DNA of 64,000 bases from JACMNW01 sp031406155 (GCA_031406155.1 JANOGW010000077.1:1-64000), one strand, 5' to 3'. Counted from the first letter of the stretch, positions 50,046 through 59,566 are shown. The notes: generated by a model from the sequence alone, not told the origin. Program-made: numbers and translations.

Positions 50046-51857
50046 TCAGGCCTGCAGGACGTAGTGCCCCGGTGCAACCTGTGAATACGTGGATGGCGCG
50101 GGCTGGTAGCCCAGTGGATAAATGGGTGAACTGATCGGCTTGAATGTCAGGTCATCGGCAAAGCGCCGTTTGTTGGGGTCGGCAATGGGCACGGCAGACA
50201 GCAGCGATTTGGTGTAGGGGTGCGTCGGGCTGTCAAAGATCGCGGCGCGCGGGCCAATCTCGACAATGCGCCCCAGATACATGACGCCGACATGATGCGC
50301 CACCCGTTCCACAACGGCCATGTCGTGGCTGATGAACAGATAGGACAGGCCCAGATCGTCTTGAAGTTCCATCATAAGGTTCAGAACCTGCGCCTGAACC
50401 GAGACATCAAGCGCGGAAACGGCCTCATCGGCGATGATGAGCTTGGGGTTAAGTGCCAAGGCACGGGCAATGGCGACGCGCTGGCGCTGCCCGCCAGAAA
50501 GTTCATGCGGGAAGCGGTTCATGTAGTCGCGCGGCAGGCGGACGCGGTCGAACAGTTGCAGTACGCGGGCTTCAAGTTCGGCACCATGGGCGAGGCCGAA
50601 ATTCTGGATGGGTTCGGCCACCTGCGCTTTCAGCCGCCGGTAGGGGTTCAGGCTGGCAAAGGGGTCCTGGAACACCATCTGCATGTCTGCGCGGGCGCGG
50701 CGCAGATCGTGGTGGTTCAACGCGCCGATGTCACGCCCGCCAATCCAGACCTCGCCCGAGGTGGGTTCAACAAGGCGCAGGATAGACCGGCCACAACTGG
50801 ATTTGCCGCAGCCGGATTCGCCGACCAAAGCAAGGGTTTCGCCGACGTTGAGGGCAAAGCTGACATCTTCCACCGCATGAACCTGCGCCACCGTGCGGCG
50901 CAGGATGCCGCCTTTGACGGGGAAGCGGGTGGTCAGGTTTTTCACCTGCAACAACAGTTCAGGCTTGCGGGGTTTGGGGGCAATCTGGGCGGCGCGCGCG
51001 GCGTCATCGCCAATAAGGCGCATGCGCTCGGGGGCGGGCTTGCCCTTCATCTCGCCCAGCTTCGGCACGGCGGCGAGCAGGGCTTTGGTGTAATCCTCAC
51101 GCGGGTGCTCAAAAATCTGCTGAACGGTGCCGGTTTCAACGATGCGCCCGCGATACATGACGACAACGCGGTCGGCCATTTGGGCGACGACGGCCATATC
51201 ATGCGTGATGAACAGCACTGCCATACCCTTTTCGCGTTTCAGGCGGTTGATGAGGGCGAGTATTTCGGCCTGAATGGTGACGTCCAAAGCCGTAGTCGGC
51301 TCATCCGCGATCAACAGCTTGGGTTCGCAGGCCATTGCCATGGCGATCACGACGCGCTGGCGCATGCCGCCCGACAACTCGTGCGGATATTGACGCAAGC
51401 GACGTTCAGGCTCCGGGATGCGGACCGATTTCAGCAGGTCCAGCGCGCGGGCCGAGGCCGCTTGTTGGCTTATGCCCTTGTGCAGCATCAGGCCGTCAGT
51501 CAACTGGCGCTCCACCGTGAACACCGGGTTCAGCGCGGTCATCGGTTCCTGAAAGATCATCCCGATTTCGTTGCCGCGCACCCCGCCCATCACTTGCGGT
51601 GAAGCAGCGGCAACATCAAGCGTGCTGCCGTCGGTGCGCACGAAGTTCAGCGCGCCCGCGGTGATCGTACCACCGCCAAATTCCACCAGCCGCATCAGCG
51701 ACAGCGAGGTGACCGATTTGCCCGACCCGCTTTCGCCCACGACACACAGCGTTTCGCCGGGCGCTATGGTGAAGGACACATCCTCCACCCCAACCACAGT
51801 ACCGCCATCAGTGGCAAATTCGACGCGCAGATGATCGACGGTGACGATGGCGTTCAT
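50046..51857 (-). CDS. Fused peptide ABC transporter ATPase (DppD-DppF in one chain)
   Basis: 603 residues holding two complete nucleotide-binding domains. First: Walker A GESGSGKSVTSLS, signature LSGGMRQRVVIAMAM, Walker B LLIADEPTTALD. Second, from about residue 315: GESGCGKSSCGRSILR, LSGGQRQRVAIARALA, LIIADEAVSALD. In the second Walker B the usual Pro after Glu is Ala, a common variant. Each half has the C-terminal oligopeptide extension. It overlaps the permease gene by four bases and powers import of peptides or related amides. Confidence 0.91.
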   Translation of the reverse strand: MNAIVTVDHLRVEFATDGGTVVGVEDVSFTIAPGETLCVVGESGSGKSVTSLSLMRLVEFGGGTITAGALNFVRTDGSTLDVAAASPQVMGGVRGNEIGMIFQEPMTALNPVFTVERQLTDGLMLHKGISQQAASARALDLLKSVRIPEPERRLRQYPHELSGGMRQRVVIAMAMACEPKLLIADEPTTALDVTIQAEILALINRLKREKGMAVLFITHDMAVVAQMADRVVVMYRGRIVETGTVQQIFEHPREDYTKALLAAVPKLGEMKGKPAPERMRLIGDDAARAAQIAPKPRKPELLLQVKNLTTRFPVKGGILRRTVAQVHAVEDVSFALNVGETLALVGESGCGKSSCGRSILRLVEPTSGEVWIGGRDIGALNHHDLRRARADMQMVFQDPFASLNPYRRLKAQVAEPIQNFGLAHGAELEARVLQLFDRVRLPRDYMNRFPHELSGGQRQRVAIARALALNPKLIIADEAVSALDVSVQAQVLNLMMELQDDLGLSYLFISHDMAVVERVAHHVGVMYLGRIVEIGPRAAIFDSPTHPYTKSLLSAVPIADPNKRRFADDLTFKPISSPIYPLGYQPAPSTYSQVAPGHYVLQA

Positions 51858-52669
51858 TTCGACCTCGGGTCAAGAATGTCGCGCAGCACGTCGCCGAACA
51901 TGTTCAGCCCCAGCACCGTCCGCGCCACGGCGAGGCCGGGCACCAAGGCCGTCCAAGGCGCAATGTCCAGTTGATCCCGCGAGGCCTGGATCATCAGCCC
52001 CCAACTTGCCGCAGGCGGTTGCGTGCCCAGCCCCAGAAACGACAACCCGGCCTCGGCCAATATCGCAAAGGCCAGGCTGATGGTCCCTTGCACGATGACC
52101 GCGGGCAGGATGTTGGGCAGGACGTGGCGCACCATGATCATGCTGTCGGTGGTGCCGGATGACCGCGCCGCCTCGACATAGGGCATCTGCGCCACGCGCA
52201 GTGCCTCGCCGCGGATGATGCGGGCCAGAAACGGGGTGAAGGCGACGCCGATGGCGATGATGGTATTTTGCACATTGGGGCCAAGCACCGCGCTGATGGT
52301 CAGGGCCAGCAGCAGTGCCGGAAAAGCCAGCAACGTATCGACCAGCCGCATCAGCACATTGTCGATCCGGCCGCCGAAGTAGCCAGAGATCAAGCCAAGG
52401 GGCAGGCCCAGAACGATGCTCATCACCACGGCAGAAACAGCGATTTGCAGCGAGGTGCGCGCCCCAAGGATGACCCGGATCAGCAGATCGCGGCCTAACT
52501 GATCGGTGCCGAACAGATGCTTCAGCGATGGTGGCGACCGGCGGGCGGTCATGTCCATCGCGGTTCCCGCCTCGGCTGGAATGACCATCGGGCCGATGAT
52601 GGCGATCAAGCCGATCACGGTCAGCAGGATGATCCCGATCAGGCCTTTGGTGGTGAGGAACCGCTTCAT
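51854..52669 (-). CDS. Peptide ABC transporter permease, DppC type
   Basis: About 271 residues from ATG 52669, five bases after the DppB-type stop. Six spans beginning GLIGIILLTVIGLIAIIGP. The DppC signature HLFGTDQLGRDLLIRVI lies after the first span, and the coupling loop is YVEAARSSGTTDSMIMVRHVLP. It forms the channel with the DppB-type protein. Confidence 0.9.
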   Translation of the reverse strand: MKRFLTTKGLIGIILLTVIGLIAIIGPMVIPAEAGTAMDMTARRSPPSLKHLFGTDQLGRDLLIRVILGARTSLQIAVSAVVMSIVLGLPLGLISGYFGGRIDNVLMRLVDTLLAFPALLLALTISAVLGPNVQNTIIAIGVAFTPFLARIIRGEALRVAQMPYVEAARSSGTTDSMIMVRHVLPNILPAVIVQGTISLAFAILAEAGLSFLGLGTQPPAASWGLMIQASRDQLDIAPWTALVPGLAVARTVLGLNMFGDVLRDILDPRSK

Positions 52670-52673
52670 GCCC

Positions 52674-53615
52674 TTACCCCAACTTGATGCGCGGGTCGAT
52701 GACCACATACAGAAGGTCAACGGCCAGATTGGTCAGCATCACCACGGCAGCAATGACAAAAACCGTGGCCTGGATCAGCGGAAGATCTCGGTTGAGCAGG
52801 GCCTGATAGGTCAGCCAGCCCATGCCGGTATAGCTGAACAGAAACTCCATCACGATGATCGAGCCGAAGAGATAGCCGATCTGCAGGCCGGCGATTGTGA
52901 TGACCGGACCGATGGCATTGGCAAGCGCATAGCGCCAGATCACGGTGCGCTCTGACAGGCCCTTGGCTCGGGCAACGCGGATGAATTCCTGGCTTAGGAT
53001 GCCGGTCATGGTTGACCGGGTCATTCGGGTTAGATGCGCCATAAGCCCCAGTCCCAGCGCCAGCGAGGGCAGAAAGGCGTGGCGCAGGGTGCCCATAAAA
53101 TCCACCGAGGGTTCGACAAATCCTGATGAGGGGAACCAGCCCAGCCAGCGGGCAAAGACAAGGATCATCACGATCCCCCAGAAGAAATCCGGCAGGCTGA
53201 CCCCCATCAGGGCCGAAGTGGAACTGACGGTATCTTGCCATTTGTCGCGGTGCACGGCAGCCCAGACCCCAAGTGGCACCGCCATCGCCAGCGCGATGGT
53301 CATCGACATGACCACGATGATGGCCGAGGCCACGGCCTTTTGCGCCAACAACTCGGCAATCGGTTTCTTGAAGATCAGGCTGTTGCCCCAATCGCCGGAC
53401 AGCATGCCGCCGATCCAACGGCCATATTGCACCAAAAGCGGGTCGTTCAGACCCAGACTTTCGCGCAGGCCAGCCAAAGCTTCGGGGTTCGACTGGGTGC
53501 CCATGATCATCATTGCCACGTCACCCGGCAGGATGTTGGTCACGGCGAATGTGACCAGCGTGATCAGGAACAGGGTCAGGATCACCGACAACAGCCGGTT
53601 CAGAATATAGGTCAT
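52674..53615 (-). CDS. Peptide ABC transporter permease, DppB type
   Basis: About 313 residues from ATG 53615. Six spans with the family opening YILNRLLSVILTLFLITLV and the motif LGLNDPLLVQYGRWIGGML. The coupling loop is FIRVARAKGLSERTVIWRYAL. It is separated from the binding-protein gene by a strong hairpin and continues directly into the DppC-type gene. Confidence 0.9.
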   Translation of the reverse strand: MTYILNRLLSVILTLFLITLVTFAVTNILPGDVAMMIMGTQSNPEALAGLRESLGLNDPLLVQYGRWIGGMLSGDWGNSLIFKKPIAELLAQKAVASAIIVVMSMTIALAMAVPLGVWAAVHRDKWQDTVSSTSALMGVSLPDFFWGIVMILVFARWLGWFPSSGFVEPSVDFMGTLRHAFLPSLALGLGLMAHLTRMTRSTMTGILSQEFIRVARAKGLSERTVIWRYALANAIGPVITIAGLQIGYLFGSIIVMEFLFSYTGMGWLTYQALLNRDLPLIQATVFVIAAVVMLTNLAVDLLYVVIDPRIKLG

Positions 53616-53639
53616 GGCCATCCACCACAAAAGGGGAAC

Positions 53640-53661
53640 GGCGGGCCGCGTCCGGCCCGCC
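53640..53661 (-). other. Hairpin between binding-protein and DppB-type genes
   Basis: A perfect 9-base stem, GGCGGGCCG (53640-53648) with CGGCCCGCC (53653-53661), closes a CGTC loop ten bases after the binding-protein stop. There is no T-run. As in many ABC operons it probably keeps the binding protein in excess over membrane subunits. Confidence 0.55.
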
Positions 53662-53670
53662 TATTTGGCG

Positions 53671-55215
53671 TTAAGCCTGCAGCCAGACCTTGTGGAAGTT
53701 CAGGTTCGACCCATTGGGATGCACGACCGTATCCAGACCCATGACCTTGGTCTGCGCCCCGATGGTGCCATTGCGGAACCACAGGATGATGTCGTGGCTT
53801 TCATCCCAGATCTGCTTCTGCACCGCCTTATAGATATCGGCGCGGGCAGCATCGTCCACCGTAATGCGGGCCTTGGCCGTCAAATCGTCAATCACCGGAT
53901 CCTTGACGGCGCGGTAGTTGAACGCACCGGTTGAATTCCACACTGAATAGTAAAGGAAATCCGGCTCCCACAACGTGAAGAAGTTCATCATCGTCATCTG
54001 ATAATCCTTGTCGACCCAGCACTGGCTAAGCCAATCGGCCCAAGTCAGTTGCTCAATCGTCAGGTTCACCCCGGCAGCCTTGAACCATTCTACCAGAATT
54101 TGTGCTGATTCAACGTGGTACGGATAGTTGGTTGTAGCCTTGAAAACGATGTTCAGCGTGCCTTCCGGATAACCCGCCTCGGCCAGCAGGGCCTTGGCAC
54201 CTTCGATGTCCTGCGGGCGCTGCGTCAAGTCTTTGTTATAGCTGGCCGATGTCGGAAAACTGGGCGACGCCGTAGTCGCCCCTTGCCCCCACAACGCGCC
54301 CTGCATCAGCGCTTCTTTGTCGATGATCATGTCAAACGCGACACGCACCTTGGGGTTCTGAAACGGCTCGAACGTGTGGTTCATGTTCACAAAGTCAAAG
54401 TTCAGCGGGAACCACTTCTTGACCTGCAGCGCCGCGTCACCTTCCAGTTCACCAACCCGGTCCAGCGGGATGTCGTTGATCATATGCAACTCGCCGGTAC
54501 GCAGGCCGGTCAGGCGGGTGGTCGGTTCAGTGATTTCACGCGCCTCAACCGCATCAAGATAGGCGGGGCCATCCCAATACTCTTCGTGCCGCGCCATCTT
54601 GACGACGGTACCAACCTCGTAGCTCACGAACTTGAACGGCCCCGCACCCATCGGATTGGTGCCCTGCGTCGGCCCGGAATCCACCGGCATCACCACGCCT
54701 GCACCGTTCTCGGCCAAACGCGAAAGGAACGGCGCGTTCACCGCACTCATCTTGATGATGACAGTCAGATCATCGGGCGTCTCGATAGCCGCCACACTGT
54801 TGAACACTTCAAAGTTCACCGCCCCCGTGGCCGGGTCTTTGCAGCGGTCAAATGAGTATTTCACGTCTGCCGAGGTCATCACGGCACCGTTGTGGAACTT
54901 CACATTGGGCCGCAGCTTGAACGTATAGGACAGACCATCCGGCGCCACTTCAAAGCTTTCACAAAGGCCGGGGATCACATTCAAATCCGTGTCCACCGTC
55001 ACAATCGACGAATGGATGTTCTGCAAAACCCGACCAGAAGAAGCCGTGCCGGTCTGGTGCATATCAAGGTTCTGCGTGGTTTCCGAATGGCCCCAAATCA
55101 ACGTGCCACCCGATACAGGCGTGTCTTGGGCCCAAAGCGCCATAGGAAGGTTGGCCCCGGCAAAGCCACCCCCCAGAACGGCGGTCGAATTGCGTAGAAA
55201 GTCTCTGCGTTTCAT
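53671..55215 (-). CDS. Family 5 peptide-type substrate-binding protein
   Basis: 514 residues with AAGGAGA before ATG 55215. An N-terminal signal with the twin-arginine pattern KRRDFLRNSTAVLGGG suggests Tat export. The family 5 fold is clear: GGTLIWGHSETTQNLDMHQT, VTVDTDLNVIPGLCESF, YTFKLRPNVKFHNGAVMTSA. Family 5 proteins bind peptides, nickel chelates, opines or amides. With an amidase and two M20 hydrolases in the operon, a peptide or N-acylated amino acid is the best guess. Confidence 0.89.
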   Translation of the reverse strand: MKRRDFLRNSTAVLGGGFAGANLPMALWAQDTPVSGGTLIWGHSETTQNLDMHQTGTASSGRVLQNIHSSIVTVDTDLNVIPGLCESFEVAPDGLSYTFKLRPNVKFHNGAVMTSADVKYSFDRCKDPATGAVNFEVFNSVAAIETPDDLTVIIKMSAVNAPFLSRLAENGAGVVMPVDSGPTQGTNPMGAGPFKFVSYEVGTVVKMARHEEYWDGPAYLDAVEAREITEPTTRLTGLRTGELHMINDIPLDRVGELEGDAALQVKKWFPLNFDFVNMNHTFEPFQNPKVRVAFDMIIDKEALMQGALWGQGATTASPSFPTSASYNKDLTQRPQDIEGAKALLAEAGYPEGTLNIVFKATTNYPYHVESAQILVEWFKAAGVNLTIEQLTWADWLSQCWVDKDYQMTMMNFFTLWEPDFLYYSVWNSTGAFNYRAVKDPVIDDLTAKARITVDDAARADIYKAVQKQIWDESHDIILWFRNGTIGAQTKVMGLDTVVHPNGSNLNFHKVWLQA

Positions 55216-55296
55216 TTCCGAACTCTCCTTGTTGGCTGGCCGTTGCGTGGCCTTGGTTACGAAAACACCGCATTGGCTGCGGGCGGGCTTTTCTGC

Positions 55297-56952
55297 TCAG
55301 CTTGGTAATCCGGGGCGTCGGTTGGCCACGCCCAGCGCGTCTTCCAGCGCCATTCCAAGGTTCAAAATCGGTCCTTCGTCAAACAGCCGCCCCCAAAGTG
55401 AGATGCCCTGCGGTACGGTAAAGGTCTTGCCAGCGGTATCCGCCTCGCCAGTTGTCAGTTTGCCAGAGGCGAGCGAGGCCGGGCTGCGGGTGCCCAGGTT
55501 TTCGAACCCGGCGCGCAGGTGCAGGCAGGGTTGGCCGGTAAAGTTCGATGCGATCAGCATCGGCCCGGTCATGAAGGGGCCAATCAGCACGTCGACCTGC
55601 TGGAAAAGCCCGTCCAACGCCTGCATGACCAGATACCGCAGGCGGTCCAGTTGCACATGATCGACCGCCGATAGGAACCGCGCCTTGCGCATGGCATTTG
55701 GCCAAGCGGCGGCGTCCTGCCAGGTCAGCGTGTCGTCAAGGTCGCCGAGCGTCAGGTCTTCGAAACTGGCGGCCGCTTCGGCAAAGAGGATGTTCATCAG
55801 CGCGCCGTAGGGTAGATCGGGCAGGGTGACCTCGACCACCTCGACACCCAGCGCGCGGACGGCTGCCAGCGCCGCGTGATCGACGGCTGTCGCTCCGTCG
55901 CCAAAGGCTTCGGCAAGATAGCCGACCTTCAACCCGGCTATCCCTGCGCCCGCGTCAAAGACAAACGGCGCGGCGATGGTCGAGCGGTCATGGATGTCGG
56001 CCCCGTTCAGCGCGGCAAGCACAATGGCCGTATCCTCGACCGACCGACAGATCGGACCAATTTTATCGAGTGAATTGCATAGCGCCATGCATCCCGCCCG
56101 GCTGACCCGGCCAAACGTGGGGCGCAGGCCGGTTGTACCGCAGCGCTGGCTGGGCGAGGTTATCGAGCCCAGGGTTTCGGTTCCGATTGCAAAGGCACAA
56201 AGGCCGGCCGCCGTGGCACTGGCCGACCCGGCGGATGAACCACTGGAACCTTCGTTCAGGTTCCAGGGGTTGCGAGTGACCCCGCCATACCAGATGTCGT
56301 TGTAAGCCAGCGCTCCCACGGTCGTCTTGCCCAGCAGCACGGCGCCTGCCGCGCGCATCTTCGTCACAATCGCAGCGTCGGCCTGTGGCACGCGGTCCCG
56401 ATAGGGCTCTGCCCCCCAGCCGGTAACAATGCCCTTGGTGTCGAACAGGTCTTTGACGCCGTAAGGCATTCCGTGCAGCAGGCCAAGACTGACACCCGCG
56501 CGCGTCAGGGCATCTGCGGCATCCGCCTCGGCCAAGGCGAGGTCTGGTGTTACGGCGGCAAAGCATTCCAACCTTGGGCCAAGGGTCGCAATTCGGTCGA
56601 GGTAGATCTGCGTCAGGCGTCGACTGGTCAGCGCACCGGTCTTGATCCAGGACGCCAGATGCGTGACCGGGGCAAAGGCAATATCTTCGTCGTCCTCCGG
56701 CAAAGCGGCCTTGACGTCTGACAATCGCAGGGCATCCGCGCCATATGGCATCGCAAATCCCGGCAAACGCGGGTCAAACCGCAGCGCCATTGGCACCGAA
56801 TTGGCCAGCGGTACGGCGCGACGCTGCTGGACCGAAGTGATCTGGCCCTCCAGATTGCCCAGCATCTGCTGGCGTTCGGCTTGGGTGTAGCTGACCCCTA
56901 GCAACCGTTCGGCGGCGGCGATCATGTCAAGCGTGATGTCTGTGTGCGTCAC
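55297..56952 (-). CDS. Amidase-signature family hydrolase
   Basis: 551 residues from GTG 56952, ten bases after the regulator stop. The Ser-cisSer-Lys triad is visible: Lys in MPYGVKDLFDTKG, the cis-Ser and its glycine-serine loop in NEGSSGSSAGSASATAAG, and the nucleophile Ser in GTETLGSITSPSQRCG. The ~60-residue N-terminal helical extension is unusual for short amidases. No GatB/GatC genes are near, so it is not the tRNA amidotransferase. It hydrolyses a C-N amide bond in the cytoplasm, presumably of the compound taken up by the adjacent importer. Confidence 0.88.
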   Translation of the reverse strand: MTHTDITLDMIAAAERLLGVSYTQAERQQMLGNLEGQITSVQQRRAVPLANSVPMALRFDPRLPGFAMPYGADALRLSDVKAALPEDDEDIAFAPVTHLASWIKTGALTSRRLTQIYLDRIATLGPRLECFAAVTPDLALAEADAADALTRAGVSLGLLHGMPYGVKDLFDTKGIVTGWGAEPYRDRVPQADAAIVTKMRAAGAVLLGKTTVGALAYNDIWYGGVTRNPWNLNEGSSGSSAGSASATAAGLCAFAIGTETLGSITSPSQRCGTTGLRPTFGRVSRAGCMALCNSLDKIGPICRSVEDTAIVLAALNGADIHDRSTIAAPFVFDAGAGIAGLKVGYLAEAFGDGATAVDHAALAAVRALGVEVVEVTLPDLPYGALMNILFAEAAASFEDLTLGDLDDTLTWQDAAAWPNAMRKARFLSAVDHVQLDRLRYLVMQALDGLFQQVDVLIGPFMTGPMLIASNFTGQPCLHLRAGFENLGTRSPASLASGKLTTGEADTAGKTFTVPQGISLWGRLFDEGPILNLGMALEDALGVANRRPGLPS

Positions 56953-56962
56953 CTCGGCCTCA

Positions 56963-57670
56963 CTATCGGGGGTTCAGAATACGGTTCAGATTGTTGGCAA
57001 GCGTTGTCAGGTGACTGCGCATCGCAACTTCGGCACCTTCGGGATTTCCTGCCTCGATCTGATCAATGATTGCGTGGTGCTCGCCGTCACTGACCTTGAG
57101 TGTTTCCAGTGACCGGGCTTTTGCCCGCAGCCCGCGCCAGCTTTCGTTTGAACGTATCTCATCGATCATCGAAAAGGCGGTGAACAGTGGCTTGTTGAAG
57201 GCCGTTTGCGCGATCAGACGATGCAGCGCGCCATCCCATATCTCTATCGAGCCGGGATCGATAGCCTCGACGGTGCGATGCGCCAGATTGCGCATGCGCT
57301 TGATATCGGCAGGCAGGGCATGTCTGGCCGACATGGCAGCCAAAGTCGGCTCGATGCACAACCTGGCCTCCATCACTTCGGCGAAATTAGTCTCTCCGAC
57401 AATCGCGGCAGCTAGCATTTGCGTCTTGTCGGGGGCCTGCCCGGCAAAGGTTCCCTTGCCCTGCTTGCGCCAGATCAACCCTTCGGCCAACAGCGACTCT
57501 AACGCGCTGCGGACCGCGCGCCGACCAACCGCCATGCCTTCGCTCAGTTCACGTTCGGTTGGAAGCCGACCATCGGAAGGAAGATTGCCCTTTTCGATCA
57601 TGCCCCGCAGCCGCGCCCTGACAACGCTGGCGCCATCACTTCCTACCGGATTTCGACCAGGTTGCTTCAT
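56963..57670 (-). CDS. GntR/FadR-family transcriptional regulator
   Basis: About 235 residues from ATG 57670; ATG 57688 is also in frame but overlaps the likely operator, and neither has a strong ribosome site. The winged helix is ASVVRARLRGMIEKGNLPSD, LPTERELSEGMAVGRRAVRS; the C-terminal all-helical FCD domain (FAEVMEARLCIEPTLAAMSA, then HRTVEAID, HRLIAQTAFNKPL and SDGEHHAIIDQIEAGNPEGA) binds a carboxylate ligand through a metal. It is first in the amide/peptide operon and probably represses it and itself. Confidence 0.84.
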   Translation of the reverse strand: MKQPGRNPVGSDGASVVRARLRGMIEKGNLPSDGRLPTERELSEGMAVGRRAVRSALESLLAEGLIWRKQGKGTFAGQAPDKTQMLAAAIVGETNFAEVMEARLCIEPTLAAMSARHALPADIKRMRNLAHRTVEAIDPGSIEIWDGALHRLIAQTAFNKPLFTAFSMIDEIRSNESWRGLRAKARSLETLKVSDGEHHAIIDQIEAGNPEGAEVAMRSHLTTLANNLNRILNPR

Positions 57671-57689
57671 GGCAAAGAACCATTTCATT

Positions 57690-57703
57690 CTTGGTACAAC
57701 AAG
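57690..57703. promoter_or_regulatory. Candidate operator CTTG-N6-CAAG before the GntR gene
   Basis: CTTGGTACAACAAG is an imperfect palindrome just upstream of the GntR start, the right size and place for an autoregulatory FadR-type site. A single copy was found, so support is moderate at best. Confidence 0.35.
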
Positions 57704-57940
57704 AGTTTCCCAAGGACTGATTCTGTCAACCGATAACCTTCCCGCCAACTGATGCCAACGCGGGCAAAAACAACCATCGGCCAAGCATTCAACAAAATTT
57801 GGGCCTGGCGCCGCGGATTTGACGGGATAATGAGCGCGCAGACAACTCATGTCCATTCGGCGATATGCAGACCGGAAAGCACGTCTGCCGTGAATTGCCC
57901 GAACGGGATTGTGTCAATCCGGGATTGGATCGCAATCTGG

Positions 57941-57983
57941 AGCGTGATGAGGAAAAGTGGGTACCGGTTTTCCTCGTCACGCT
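57941..57983. repeat. Palindromic intergenic repeat with 15-base stem
   Basis: Positions 57942-57956 (GCGTGATGAGGAAAA) pair with 57968-57982 (TTTTCCTCGTCACGC) except for one G-U, around an 11-base loop containing GGTACC. This resembles dispersed palindromic repeats of alphaproteobacterial intergenic regions that contain GGAAAAGTGGGTACCGG. It occupies the gap between the GntR promoter and the cysteine-synthase-like gene. Outside it and the GntR operator, the 57704-58087 gap has nothing I recognise. Confidence 0.6.
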
Positions 57984-58087
57984 AGACCGTGCAAGCCGAC
58001 TGGTCATGCCGCGGGTCGCGCAAAGCAGCCTGACCCTGACCCCATGCCATAGGGCTGCGCATGCTATTCCTTCGTCGGGGTTGCGCG

Positions 58088-59566
58088 TCAGGCGGCGGGT
58101 CGCTGGGGGTGGACCCATTTGGGCAAGTAGGACATGGCACTTTTGGCGACGCGCGCAGCACGGCTGTCTGCAACCTCCCCCGCCTCGAAAGCCGCGAGGG
58201 TCTCGGTCGCGCCACCGAATTGGCAACCGTTCAGAAAGACCTGTGGCAGGGTCGCAAAGCCGACCATCTGGCGCAGGGTCCACCGCAACTTCTGACCTTT
58301 CCGGTCGGCCCGGCAGTCGCGGCCATCAAGATCGATGGTGCGGAACGGGATGCCTGCACCGGTCAGAAACCGCGGCACGGACCAGCTGAATTCGCACCAT
58401 TCGAGGCCAAGCATAACGACAGGTGCCGCCGGATCGATGACGAGGCTGTTCAGCGCCTCAACGTCCTTGGCGGGCACCTCCCGTTGCGGGGGCGTGATCG
58501 CAACCCGTGCGGCACCATTGAAACGATGACCGGGCGTCGAGACGGAAATTGCATGTTCATCCGCTGACATCTCTTCGCTGATGTCGGCGAAAGGCGGCGT
58601 CGAGAGATAACGCTCGCCCGTGTCGGGCAGCATCGCAAGGATGCGGGACCCCTTTGGCACCCTGTGTGCGACCACGATTGCCCCGGCAAAGGTGGCACCG
58701 CCACTGGTGCCGCAGAAGATGCCTTCGTCGGCGGCTAGCCTGCGCGACCACAGGATGGCATCTTTGCCCGCGATGGGCTCAATCTCGTCGATCAGCCCCT
58801 CAGACAGGGCATCAGCCGCCAGTTGCGGGATGAAATCCGGCCTCCGGCCTTGCATCGGATGTGGCGCGAACACGCGATGGCTGGCTGCGGGCACGCCGTC
58901 GGGCCGCATGGCTTGGGTCAGGGCCGATGCGAGCAGGTGGGCATTTTTCGGCTCGCAGCCGATGATCCGGGTTGCCGGACTGCACGCTTTCAGCACCGAT
59001 GCCACGCCCTTGACTGTGCCGCCCGTGCCCACCCCGCTGACCCAGTAGTCCAACCCACCCGGGCCGAAATCGGCCAAAATCTCTTCGGCTGTTGTCAGGG
59101 CGTGGGTGTCGGAATTGGCGGGGTTGTCGAACTGACGGCACAGGAACCAGCCGTGTTCGCGGGCCAGTTCCACCGCTTTGGCCAGCATGCCGCTGCCTTT
59201 GTCAGCGGCGAGCGTCAGCACCACCCGTGCACCCATGAACCGCAACAGCTTGCGCCGTTCCAGGCTGAAACTTTCGGCCATCACGATGACCAGCGGATAG
59301 CCTTTCTGCGCGCAGACCAGCGCCAGACTGATGCCGGTCTTGCCGCTGGTCGCCTCGATCACGGTTTGCCCAAGCCGCAAGATGCCGTTGCGTTCAGCGG
59401 TCTCGATGATGCCAAGTGCTATCCGGTCCTTGACCGAGCCGAGCAGGTTGAACGCTTCTTGCTTGACGAACAGATCAACGCCCTCGGGTGCGAGGTTGTT
59501 GATGCGCACGACAGGGGTGTTGCCGATCGTGGCGAGGATCGGTGGCTTGATGCCGGATATATGCAG
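58088..59566 (-). CDS. Cysteine synthase-like PLP protein fused to a glutaredoxin-like domain
   Basis: Two parts. The first ~350 residues are a CysK/CBS-type fold II enzyme, with PLP Lys in NLLGSVKDRIA, VSGVGTGGTVKGVASVLK and GIFCGTSGGATFAG. The last ~85 residues are glutaredoxin-like (VVMLGLEWCEFSWSV with C-x2-S, then ATLPQVFLNGCQFGGATET). Oddities: the TSGNTG loop reads TSGKTG (Lys codon 59341-59339). The conserved N-terminus (PPILATIGNTPVV) lies upstream of GTG 59509 in an open frame whose only plausible starts are CTG 59566 or ATA 59560, the latter seven bases after AAAGGA. The start may have mutated. The true substrate may not be O-acetylserine. I give the wider extent; a conservative start is 59509. 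Confidence 0.7.
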   Translation of the reverse strand: MHISGIKPPILATIGNTPVVRINNLAPEGVDLFVKQEAFNLLGSVKDRIALGIIETAERNGILRLGQTVIEATSGKTGISLALVCAQKGYPLVIVMAESFSLERRKLLRFMGARVVLTLAADKGSGMLAKAVELAREHGWFLCRQFDNPANSDTHALTTAEEILADFGPGGLDYWVSGVGTGGTVKGVASVLKACSPATRIIGCEPKNAHLLASALTQAMRPDGVPAASHRVFAPHPMQGRRPDFIPQLAADALSEGLIDEIEPIAGKDAILWSRRLAADEGIFCGTSGGATFAGAIVVAHRVPKGSRILAMLPDTGERYLSTPPFADISEEMSADEHAISVSTPGHRFNGAARVAITPPQREVPAKDVEALNSLVIDPAAPVVMLGLEWCEFSWSVPRFLTGAGIPFRTIDLDGRDCRADRKGQKLRWTLRQMVGFATLPQVFLNGCQFGGATETLAAFEAGEVADSRAARVAKSAMSYLPKWVHPQRPAA

